Positions 25,019 to 32,539 of a stretch of 64,000 nt of DNA are shown here, one piece after another (position 1 is the first letter of the stretch; each line of letters opens with the position of its first letter). The stretch is from Chitinophaga varians. GTDB lineage: Bacteria > Bacteroidota > Bacteroidia > Chitinophagales > Chitinophagaceae. The DNA lies in contig NZ_JACVFB010000001.1 in assembly GCF_014529945.1 (NCBI RefSeq), forward strand, positions 1,488,001 to 1,552,000, read 5' to 3'. A program made the position numbers and the translations under genes. The notes under the pieces were generated by a model, which made no database searches, was not told where the DNA came from, and saw nothing but the letters and a program-made list of their open reading frames with translations.

Positions 25019-25210
25019 ATGAAAAAGAAAGCAATCAAAAAACTGGCTTTAAGCAAAATTAACATTGCCTCGCTGAATGCCGCCGCGCAGGCAAAAATCA
25101 ACGGCGGCCGGACCAGGCCCACAGAACCGACCGACACGATTGACGGACCTAACGACACCGCCGAAACCAGGTGTTTGATCTGCCCCGATTTTAATACCAG
25201 ACGCTGTTAA
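25019..25210 (+). CDS. RiPP precursor peptide 3, lanthipeptide-like leader
   Basis: 63 residues. The leader is almost the same as in precursor 1 and ends in NGG at 28-30. The core reads RTRPTEPTDTIDGPNDTAET, then RCLICPDFNTRRC, with cysteines at 52, 55 and 63. Its C-terminal block is nearly identical to precursor 1 while the segment just after GG differs. It lacks a full copy of the upstream promoter block. Confidence 0.8.
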   Translation: MKKKAIKKLALSKINIASLNAAAQAKINGGRTRPTEPTDTIDGPNDTAETRCLICPDFNTRRC

Positions 25211-25221
25211 TCATCCAGAAA

Positions 25222-25261
25222 AGAAAGCGGTGCTGTCGCTTCGGTGGCGTCGCCGCTTTCT
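25222..25261. terminator. Hairpin after precursor 3, between convergent genes
   Basis: AGAAAGCGG (25222-25230) pairs with CCGCTTTCT (25253-25261) around an inner TGTCGCTTCGGTGGCG segment that resembles the hairpins behind precursors 1 and 2. Confidence 0.55.
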
Positions 25262-25266
25262 ACTGT

Positions 25267-27402
25267 TTACTCATGATTATTCCTGTCCGGCGGCGTCGCT
25301 TGCAGCAAGTAACGCACGAAGAAGTCGTTGCGCCTGCTGCGGCCATAAGGCCCACCATCGCTGTGTCCCATACCTGGTATCGGCAGAAACTCAAAAGTTT
25401 TGTTGCTCCTGATCAGGGCGTTCACCACACGATAGGTGGATTCCGGCGGCACATTGGTGTCGGCTTCTCCCACCATCAGCAGCAGATCGCCTTTCAGTTT
25501 ACCGGCGTTGGTGACGTTGGATTGTTCTTCGTAATGTTTACCCACCGGGTATCCCATCCACTGTTCATTCCACCATTGTTTATCGACGCGGTTATCATGA
25601 CAGCCACAGGAGGCTACCGCGGCCTTGTAGAATTCCGGATGAAAGAGAAGGCCGCCCAGTGCGTTTTGTCCACCGGCAGAAGTACCGTACAGGCCCACGC
25701 GGGTCGTATCTACAAACGGATATTTTTCAGCCAGGGCTTTGATCCAGCGGATACGGTCCGGGAAACCGGCATCAGCCAGATTTTTCCAGCATACATCATG
25801 AAATGCCTTGGAGCGGTTGGCAGTGCCCATCCCGTCTATCTGTACCACAATAAAGCCCAGGTCTGCCAAACGTTGCATGTCGATATAGTAACTCATGAAA
25901 CTCTTCGGTACAAAGGCATCATGCGGCCCTGCATAGATGTTTTCGATGACGGGGTATAGTTGGGTGCTGTCGTAGTCGGAGGGCCGGCACATGATGCCCC
26001 AGATGTCTGTTTTCCCGTCCCGGCCCCTGGCATGGAAGGGCACCGGGAAAGGCACGCCTATGGCCTGCCAGGCACTGACATCGGCCCGCTCCAGAATGGT
26101 GATGAGTTTTCCGTCAGCGGTGCGCCGTAATTCATTCACCGGCGGAACATTCACCTGGGAGTATTTATCGACATAATATTTCCGGTCGGGGGAAAAATAC
26201 ACCTGATGGTTGCCTGCTGCGGGAGTGAGCTGGGTCAGTTTATTACCGTCGAAGCCTATACGATAGTAATGGACAAAATACGGATCTTCTTCCGGCTCCA
26301 TGCCACCGGCGCGGAACCATATCTCCCGTTTCTTTGCATCTACGCTGTCGATGCCGCGTACCACCCATTCGCCCTGGGTAACCTGCTTCTTTACGGTACC
26401 AGTGAGGGTATTGACAAGGTAAATGTGCCGCCAGCCGTCTTTTTCGGAGGTCCACAGCATTTCGTTGGTCTCCGGCAGGTAGTGGGTATAAAGACGGGAC
26501 TCATAGATAAACGTAGCTGACCGCTCGTCCAGTATGGTACGGGTAGTGCCGGTATAGGCATCCGTTTCGATGACGCGAAAACGCTGATGGCCCCGGTCTA
26601 CTTTCTCATACAAAAAATAACGGGGCTGGTGTTGCCGCCAGTGCAGTACCGGCGGGCCGAAGAAGTCCAGCGGCTCCGCATCTGTCTTTATCACTTTTTT
26701 ATCAGCGATGGAGAAAATGTACATCTGATATTCCGGAAATGGGTCGCCTGGCTGCTTATAGGGCTGCGAACGCAGCTGCCCACGGGTGGTGCCCGGAACA
26801 TCCGTCAGGATATGATATACCGCGGAATCGATGACGGGACGCGTGAGATAGCCCACCAGGTACCTGCTGTCCGGCGACCAGGCCAGCGCTTCATAGCGGG
26901 CCGCCTGCCCGCTGTCAGCGCCATTGGTGGTCAGCTGTGTCAACGAGCTGTCTTTGGTGGATTGAATATAGACGTTGCCGTTAATAAGGCGGGCGATCCA
27001 CTGTTTGTCGGATGACACGGAATCAGTCTCAAAGTCCTGCCACCGGGAAGGGCCTCGCTGTGCTACCTGCGACTGTGGCGTGCTGCCTGTTATCAACTGG
27101 TTTATCCTGACGGTGTCCTTTATTTCTTCTTTACGGCCGGTGAGGGCATTGACCAGATAGTAGATTTTCGTTGTGTCCTGACTGTTAGAAACGGTATACC
27201 AGCATTGTGTTCCGCCGGGAAGCCAGCTGGCATCTACGTTATGCCGGAATACTTTTTTGCGGGTAAGGCTGTCCAGCAGCTGTACTTTACGGTAGCGTTG
27301 TATGACTTCCGCATGATCAGGCCGATACTGTTGTTGTGCCGAAAGAACGGTGGAAGAGAGGCTGCACCAGGCAAGCGCCCCCAAAAATAAGCTGTATTGC
27401 AT
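25267..27402 (-). CDS. Secreted S9 (DPP IV-like) serine peptidase
   Basis: 711 residues with the signal peptide LFLGALAWCSLSSTVLSA. The first two-thirds form a beta-propeller typical of dipeptidyl-peptidase IV relatives (YEALAWSPDSRYLVGYL, VYFSPDRKYYVD). The C-terminal hydrolase domain has the nucleophile motif GLYGTSAGGQNA, the Asp region VGEADTNVPPES and the His region GMGHSDGGPYG, so the catalytic triad is complete. These enzymes remove X-Pro dipeptides or cut short peptides in the periplasm. It lies between two groups of RiPP precursors, on the opposite strand; a role in peptide trimming is only a positional guess. Confidence 0.9.
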   Translation of the reverse strand: MQYSLFLGALAWCSLSSTVLSAQQQYRPDHAEVIQRYRKVQLLDSLTRKKVFRHNVDASWLPGGTQCWYTVSNSQDTTKIYYLVNALTGRKEEIKDTVRINQLITGSTPQSQVAQRGPSRWQDFETDSVSSDKQWIARLINGNVYIQSTKDSSLTQLTTNGADSGQAARYEALAWSPDSRYLVGYLTRPVIDSAVYHILTDVPGTTRGQLRSQPYKQPGDPFPEYQMYIFSIADKKVIKTDAEPLDFFGPPVLHWRQHQPRYFLYEKVDRGHQRFRVIETDAYTGTTRTILDERSATFIYESRLYTHYLPETNEMLWTSEKDGWRHIYLVNTLTGTVKKQVTQGEWVVRGIDSVDAKKREIWFRAGGMEPEEDPYFVHYYRIGFDGNKLTQLTPAAGNHQVYFSPDRKYYVDKYSQVNVPPVNELRRTADGKLITILERADVSAWQAIGVPFPVPFHARGRDGKTDIWGIMCRPSDYDSTQLYPVIENIYAGPHDAFVPKSFMSYYIDMQRLADLGFIVVQIDGMGTANRSKAFHDVCWKNLADAGFPDRIRWIKALAEKYPFVDTTRVGLYGTSAGGQNALGGLLFHPEFYKAAVASCGCHDNRVDKQWWNEQWMGYPVGKHYEEQSNVTNAGKLKGDLLLMVGEADTNVPPESTYRVVNALIRSNKTFEFLPIPGMGHSDGGPYGRSRRNDFFVRYLLQATPPDRNNHE

Positions 27403-27636
27403 AAGGCTATCGTGTGCTAACGCGTAAATATAATGATCGTAAGGTCCGGTTGTTAACGGTTATTGATGAATTGTAGCCGGATATTGCCTTAAAATTACAG
27501 CATACGGGCATAGCGCCTCGCCGCAAATATTTTGTCAGACACTGCGAATATAGATCAGCCTCACTCAAATATTCATCTGCTCCCCATGGGATGTGTCTGC
27601 GGCCTACTTTTACGTCAGATTTAAAATTCAACGCAC

Positions 27637-27810
27637 ATGAAACAGTTAGAAAAACTGGTTACCAAAAAGGTAACATCCCCGGAAAGTATCAAAGGTGGCC
27701 TGTATCAGCTCTCCATGGAAATGGCCGACGATCAGGAAAGGACCACGCAGAGTTCTGCTACCTGGAATGGTCAACACTATGTAACTGACTGCCGGAATGA
27801 CCCTAAGTAA
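27637..27810 (+). CDS. Grasp-with-spasm-type precursor peptide A1
   Basis: 57 residues, from ATG 27637 to TAA 27810. The leader (MKQLEKLVTKKVTSPESIKG) ends in a double glycine at 20-21, followed by LYQLSMEMADD. The core is rich in Asp/Glu, Ser and Thr (QERTTQSSATW), the side chains that ATP-grasp ligases join in graspetides, with one Cys near the end. The IKGGLYQL junction is shared with the next gene. The maturation genes start about 320 bp downstream on the same strand. Confidence 0.75.
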   Translation: MKQLEKLVTKKVTSPESIKGGLYQLSMEMADDQERTTQSSATWNGQHYVTDCRNDPK

Positions 27811-27858
27811 TCAGTACCCCCCGAAAAAGTATCGTAAACCATCAAAATTTGAAAAACA

Positions 27859-28038
27859 ATGAACAAACTGACAAAACTGAACGCGAAAAAGATCGAATCC
27901 CTGGAAACTATTAAGGGTGGCCTTTATCAGTTAACCTCTGAGCTGGCTGATTCCGAAGCCTGCGGAACCACTATTCACTCGCCAACGCATTACTCAGGTC
28001 CTGATGTTTACCTGTGTGATCACAAACGTGACAATTAA
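27859..28038 (+). CDS. Grasp-with-spasm-type precursor peptide A2
   Basis: 59 residues. It is a paralog of A1 with the same leader length and IKGGLYQL junction (GG at 20-21). The core (TSELADSEACGTTIHSPTHY, then SGPDVYLCDHKRDN) has two cysteines and several acid/hydroxyl pairs. It starts 48 bp after A1 and is followed by a hairpin before the ATP-grasp gene, the usual place for a structure that keeps precursor expression above that of the enzymes. Confidence 0.75.
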   Translation: MNKLTKLNAKKIESLETIKGGLYQLTSELADSEACGTTIHSPTHYSGPDVYLCDHKRDN

Positions 28039-28076
28039 TAACATCTCCTTCCGTCATTCGAATGACCGGAAACAAG

Positions 28077-28102
28077 GGACTGCCGGTATCTTCCGGCAGT
28101 CC
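28077..28102 (+). terminator. Hairpin between precursors and maturation genes
   Basis: 10-bp perfect stem GGACTGCCGG / CCGGCAGTCC with a TATCTT loop, followed by TTCCTTCC. It is probably a partial terminator or attenuator. Confidence 0.6.
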
Positions 28103-28128
28103 TTCCTTCCGGTGATCAACGCCATACC

Positions 28129-29157
28129 ATGTCTCAAAAGATCCTCATATTAAGTCAATCACACCTCGAAAGCACGACCGATCATGTTTGCCTCTGGATG
28201 GATTACCTGCAAATACCATTTCTGCGGGTCAACGGAGAGGACTTTTTTCAGTTTGAAAACCTGGGAGATCTTCCTGATAATACAGCCATAGCAGCGGTCT
28301 GGTACCGGAGGAAGATCAACAGTTACCCTGTGGAATATAGCCTTAAACAGCCGGACTTCCACACGCAATACACGCTGAAACGCTTTCTGATAGATGAGTT
28401 CAACGGAATACATTCGTTCCTGTTCCATACCATCGACCGGCACAAATGGCTGAATGACCCCATCACAGAAGACAGGCTGAATAAACTGCATGTGTTGGCA
28501 TTGGCGCGTCAACATGGTATTCCCACGCCCTTCACAGAAGTGGTGACCACCAGCGTGGCCATCGCTGCACTGCTGGAAAATTACCGGGAACTGATTGTTA
28601 AACCGCTCAGTGAGTGCATTTTCCTGGAAGACGCCGATGGTGATCAATACAAGATGCTCACCAAAACCATTAACAGCGCTAATCTGCGCATGGTGCCGGA
28701 GAAATTTTTTCCTTCCCTGGTACAGGAAAAAATCGTCAAGAAGTTCGAGATACGGACCTTCTACCTGGATGGCGAATGCTATTCTATGGCCATTTTTTCC
28801 CAAAACAACCGGAAAACCAAAGAGGATTTCCGCAACTATGATACACAACGACCTAACAGAACGGTCCCTTATAAATTGCCCGTGGAGCTGGAAAAGAAGC
28901 TGGACGGGCTGATGAAATCACTGGGCTTCCGGACAGGCTCCATCGACCTGATGGTGGACATGGAAGGCCAGTATCATTTCCTTGAAATCAATCCTGAAGG
29001 GCAGTTCGGCATGGTGTCTTATCCATGTAACTATTATCTGGAAAAGAAACTGGCCCGGTTACTCCATAAAAGCATATCGCATGAAGAAGAAATTCACCAG
29101 CAACCTCAGAGAAAAGAAAGGACTGCCGCTGTCGCTGTATTTCCTGGAGAAAGTTGA
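28129..29157 (+). CDS. gwsG: ATP-grasp peptide maturase, grasp-with-spasm type
   Basis: 342 residues. The fold elements of MvdC/MvdD-like graspetide ligases can be followed: an N-terminal domain with WYRRK near residue 58, the lid region ELIVKPLSECIFLEDADGDQ, the nucleotide-binding VPEKFFPSLVQEKIVKKFEI, and the metal-binding tail SIDLMVDMEGQYHFLEINPEGQ. It should form ester or amide links between acidic and Ser/Thr/Lys side chains of precursors A1 and A2. The last 25 residues (after HKSISH) overlap the next small gene and look unlike the family, so the functional domain probably ends near 29070. Confidence 0.85.
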   Translation: MSQKILILSQSHLESTTDHVCLWMDYLQIPFLRVNGEDFFQFENLGDLPDNTAIAAVWYRRKINSYPVEYSLKQPDFHTQYTLKRFLIDEFNGIHSFLFHTIDRHKWLNDPITEDRLNKLHVLALARQHGIPTPFTEVVTTSVAIAALLENYRELIVKPLSECIFLEDADGDQYKMLTKTINSANLRMVPEKFFPSLVQEKIVKKFEIRTFYLDGECYSMAIFSQNNRKTKEDFRNYDTQRPNRTVPYKLPVELEKKLDGLMKSLGFRTGSIDLMVDMEGQYHFLEINPEGQFGMVSYPCNYYLEKKLARLLHKSISHEEEIHQQPQRKERTAAVAVFPGES

Positions 29158-29260
29158 ACGGCAGCCACCCGGCCCCATCCTGAAGTTTGAAAAAGCCGCT
29201 AAAATTAACGCAACAGGTTTCGAGCTCTTTAACTTTTACAAAGTGATATCCAAATTCTGA
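29081..29260 (+). CDS. 59-residue overlapping gene in the RiPP operon
   Basis: ATG at 29081, inside the end of the ATP-grasp gene in another frame (77-bp overlap), and TGA at 29258-29260 sharing a base with the start of the SPASM gene (TGATG). The product is basic at the N-terminus (MKKKFTSNLREKKG) and then amphipathic (PLSLYFLEKVERQPPGPILK, ending FELFNFYKVISKF). No family is recognised. The tight coupling at both ends and good residue composition outside the overlap argue for a real gene. It could be a leader-binding adaptor for the maturases or a third substrate. A frameshifted tail of the ATP-grasp protein is the alternative. Confidence 0.6.
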   Translation: MKKKFTSNLREKKGLPLSLYFLEKVERQPPGPILKFEKAAKINATGFELFNFYKVISKF

Positions 29261-30330
29261 TGGAATATTTAAACATATACGCTAACTGCCGGATAGTAAA
29301 AGGCGCCGGTATGTCGCTGCTCTGCGATCTACAGCTGCGCAGGTATTACCACATCCCCAATGACACGGCGGACGTATACCTGTTCCTGCAGCAACATGCG
29401 ATTGAAGAATGTGTGGCGCATTATGGGGAAGACAACCGGGAGACTATTGAAGGTTACATTGATTTTGTGATCAGCCGGGAACTGGGATTTAAAGACCATC
29501 AGCTGTTGCCCGAACTCACCCCACTGGACCTTAGCTGGGACCGCTATGCTGATGTTACCAATGTGATCATTGAATACAACGATGCGATAGACTATACCGC
29601 GTCTTTCTTCCGGGAATTGTTTGACCTGCATGTGCAGGCGCTGGAAATCAGGTACTATCATGCCGTGTCATTAGATAACATTCGTGCCTTTGTAGAGCGG
29701 TTCAATGGTACAACCCTGAAATATATCAAGCTGGTATTGCCCTACGATAAGTCGCAGGACCTGCAGCTGCTGGACAAACTGGTGAAACAATATCCACGGA
29801 TAAAGTCGTTGCTGATACACTCGTCGCCGGAGCTGCGGCAGGATAAAATATTTGACGGCTCGGTACCGGTCGTGTTCTTCGACAGGCCTGTCAATTCCTG
29901 TACGGCCTGCGGCGAAATCCGTGCGAATTATTTTGTTTCCAATCTGGAACTGTTTACCGAAAGCCAGCATTACAATACCTGTCTCAACAGAAAACTGAGC
30001 ATTAACCTCAACGGATATATTAAAAACTGCCCCTCGATGCAGGAAGACTTCGGGCATATAACCACCGCTTCACTGCGGCAGGTGCTGGACAATCCGTCAT
30101 TTCAGCGTTATGGCAGCATCCGCAAAGATGATATCGCCGTGTGCCGGGACTGTGAGTTCAGGCATGTATGCACCGACTGCCGGGCTTATGTGGAAGACCC
30201 TGAGGATATTCATTCCAAGCCGCTCAAATGTGGCTACGACCCGTATACCAATGAATGGGAGGAATGGACGCAACATCCCATGAAACAGACTGCCATTGCC
30301 TGGTATGGATTGAAAGAGACAAACAACTAA
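29260..30330 (+). CDS. gwsS: SPASM-domain peptide maturase, grasp-with-spasm type
   Basis: 356 residues. The C-terminal half carries a SPASM-like cysteine array: Cys241 opens a C-x10-G-x4-C unit (NTCLNRKLSINLNGYIKNC), then CRDCEFRHVCTDC and a final LKCGYDP, the pattern that binds auxiliary 4Fe-4S clusters. A CTAC pair precedes it. The N-terminus shows no C-x3-C-x2-C radical-SAM motif, only scattered cysteines (YANCRIV, LLCDLQL). With the ATP-grasp protein it forms the maturation pair called grasp-with-spasm. It starts on the TGATG overlap with the small gene before it and ends 1 bp before the exporter gene. Confidence 0.85.
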   Translation: MEYLNIYANCRIVKGAGMSLLCDLQLRRYYHIPNDTADVYLFLQQHAIEECVAHYGEDNRETIEGYIDFVISRELGFKDHQLLPELTPLDLSWDRYADVTNVIIEYNDAIDYTASFFRELFDLHVQALEIRYYHAVSLDNIRAFVERFNGTTLKYIKLVLPYDKSQDLQLLDKLVKQYPRIKSLLIHSSPELRQDKIFDGSVPVVFFDRPVNSCTACGEIRANYFVSNLELFTESQHYNTCLNRKLSINLNGYIKNCPSMQEDFGHITTASLRQVLDNPSFQRYGSIRKDDIAVCRDCEFRHVCTDCRAYVEDPEDIHSKPLKCGYDPYTNEWEEWTQHPMKQTAIAWYGLKETNN

Positions 30331-30331
30331 T

Positions 30332-32539
30332 ATGAAGCTGAAGACATTCCCTTTTTATACGCAGCCGGACAGGAAGGATTGTGGGCCTACCTGTTTAAAA
30401 ATCGTCAGTAAACACTATGGCCGGTTGACAGACATCCAGGTCATCCGGTCGCTCGCGGAAACCACGCGGGAGGGAAGTTCTTTGCTGGGGCTGTCCACCG
30501 CCGCTGAAGGGTTGGGGTTTAAAACGCTGGCGGTAAAGATAGACTTCAATACGCTGGTGGAAGAAGCGCCGATGCCTTGTATTTGTCACTGGGGACAACA
30601 GCATTTTGTGGTGGTGTATAAAGTGAAGAAATCAGCAGGGCGTGTATTCGTGTACGTATCTGATCCGGCGTACGGACTGATAAAATACACGCAGCAGGAG
30701 TTCATCAATGGCTGGATGGGACGAGGCAAACAGGCCGAAGATGAAGAAGGAATAGCGCTGTTGCTGGAACCGACGCCTGTATTTTATGAGGCAGAAGCGG
30801 AGGCCCCGCGTAACAGGAAGGACTTCTCCTTCCTGTTCAGTTATTTTCTCAGCTATAAAAAACTGATCGTACAGCTGGCGGTTGGCTTGCTGGCAGGCAG
30901 CCTGCTGTCGCTTATTTTTCCTTTCCTGACACAGAGCATCGTAGACATCGGCATTCAGAACCACGACCTGAATTTTATCTACCTGATACTACTGGCGCAG
31001 ATCATGCTGTTCATCGGTAGAACGGGCATAGAAATGATCCGTAGCTGGATTTTATTGCACCTGTCCAGCCGGATCAACATTTCCATTGTCTCTAATTTTT
31101 TCATCAAGATAATGAAGCTTCCGATCAGCTACTTTGATACCCGGATGACCGGTGATATTATGCAGCGGATCAATGACCACCAGCGGATAGAACAATTGCT
31201 GACAAACTCGTCGCTTAATACGCTTTTTTCCCTGGTGAACCTGGTTATCTTCAGCATCGTACTGTTGCTGTATGACTACCGGTTGTTCCTCATTTATCTG
31301 TTGGGAGCAGCTTTATCAGTAGGATGGATAGGCTTCTTCCTGAAAAAAAGAAAAGAACTGGACTATAAACGGTTTTCACAGGTATCTCAGGAGCAGAGCA
31401 AGGTGATTGAACTGGTGAACGGAATGCAGGAGATCAAGATGCACAACGCCGAAAAGCAAATGCGCTGGGGTTGGGAGTTTATGCAGGTGAAGCTGTTTAA
31501 AATCCGGCTAAAGGCCCTGTCGCTGGAGCAGTGGCAGATGGTGGGCGCCAATTTCATCAACCAGATGAAAGACATCTTCGTCAGTTTCCTCGCCGCCAAA
31601 TTGGTACTGGATGGCAATCTGACACTGGGCATGATGCTGTCGGTGCAGTACATTATGGGGCAGTTGAATGGCCCGCTGATACAGCTGATAGATTTTGTGA
31701 AACAGACACAGGACGCGAAGATAGCACTGGAGCGGCTGGCAGAGGTCCACAGCAAAGACGACGAAGAGCAGGCGGATATGCAAACGTCGATGGACATACC
31801 AGAAGAGGATATTGTCCTGAACGATGTCTCCTTCAGGTACGTAGGCGCCGGCGCATCGGTTTTTGAGCACCTGAGCCTGCGTATCCCTCATCGTAAGACG
31901 ACAGCCATCGTAGGAGCCAGCGGTAGTGGTAAAACAACCCTGCTGAAGCTGCTGATGAAATTCTACGAACCGGGTGAAGGTGATATCAGGATCGGGAACT
32001 TACAGCTGCAGCATGTATCCCCGCGTCACTGGCGCGATCAGTGTGGTGTGGTGATGCAGGAAGGTTATGTGTTTAATGATACCATCGCCAAAAACATTGC
32101 CATAGGGGTGGAGGACATCAACCGGCAGCAGCTTAAAAAAGCAGTGGAAGTGGCATGTATTAAGGACTTCATTGAAACGCTGCCGCTTAGTTACAATGCC
32201 AAAATCGGCAACGAGGGTATCGGTATCAGCGGGGGACAGAAACAACGCCTCTTTATCGCCAGGGCCGTTTACAAAGCACCGGAGTACATATTTTTCGACG
32301 AGGCTACCAGCGCGCTGGATGCCAATACAGAGAAGGCGATCATGCATAATCTTGAAGGTTTTCTGAAAGGGAAAACCGCGGTGATCATCGCTCACCGGTT
32401 ATCGACCGTAAAAAATGCAGATAAGATCATTGTACTGGACAAAGGGAAGGTGGTAGAAGAAGGTAGTCACGATGAACTGGTGGCGCTCAGAAAAGAATAT
32501 TACAGGCTTGTAAAAAATCAATTGGAACTTGGAAACTAA
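30332..32539 (+). CDS. C39 peptidase-containing ABC exporter (PCAT)
   Basis: 735 residues. The N-terminal C39 peptidase has Cys17 (RKDCGPTCLKIV), His91 (GQQHFVVVYK) and Asp111 (VSDPAYGL), and cuts leaders after double glycine. A six-helix membrane domain follows (about 165-450). The nucleotide-binding domain has Walker A GASGSGKTT, signature ISGGQKQR, Walker B YIFFDEATSALD and H-loop IIAHRLS. All five precursors in this locus end their leaders in GG, so it is the natural processing and export machine. The HlyD gene overlaps its end by 11 bp. Confidence 0.95.
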   Translation: MKLKTFPFYTQPDRKDCGPTCLKIVSKHYGRLTDIQVIRSLAETTREGSSLLGLSTAAEGLGFKTLAVKIDFNTLVEEAPMPCICHWGQQHFVVVYKVKKSAGRVFVYVSDPAYGLIKYTQQEFINGWMGRGKQAEDEEGIALLLEPTPVFYEAEAEAPRNRKDFSFLFSYFLSYKKLIVQLAVGLLAGSLLSLIFPFLTQSIVDIGIQNHDLNFIYLILLAQIMLFIGRTGIEMIRSWILLHLSSRINISIVSNFFIKIMKLPISYFDTRMTGDIMQRINDHQRIEQLLTNSSLNTLFSLVNLVIFSIVLLLYDYRLFLIYLLGAALSVGWIGFFLKKRKELDYKRFSQVSQEQSKVIELVNGMQEIKMHNAEKQMRWGWEFMQVKLFKIRLKALSLEQWQMVGANFINQMKDIFVSFLAAKLVLDGNLTLGMMLSVQYIMGQLNGPLIQLIDFVKQTQDAKIALERLAEVHSKDDEEQADMQTSMDIPEEDIVLNDVSFRYVGAGASVFEHLSLRIPHRKTTAIVGASGSGKTTLLKLLMKFYEPGEGDIRIGNLQLQHVSPRHWRDQCGVVMQEGYVFNDTIAKNIAIGVEDINRQQLKKAVEVACIKDFIETLPLSYNAKIGNEGIGISGGQKQRLFIARAVYKAPEYIFFDEATSALDANTEKAIMHNLEGFLKGKTAVIIAHRLSTVKNADKIIVLDKGKVVEEGSHDELVALRKEYYRLVKNQLELGN

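Noticed and set aside
24066..25261. Repeated blocks as a CRISPR-like array
   Set aside because: The repeats are hundreds of bases apart, contain peptide genes and have no short regular spacers.
25273..25959. 228-codon plus-strand frame within the S9 peptidase
   Set aside because: Antisense to a gene with a complete catalytic triad; no recognisable motif.
28129..29260. Frameshift joining the ATP-grasp gene to the following 59-codon frame
   Set aside because: The ATP-grasp metal-binding motif is complete well before the overlap, and the small frame has its own ATG, so two genes are preferred; the frameshift idea remains the main alternative.
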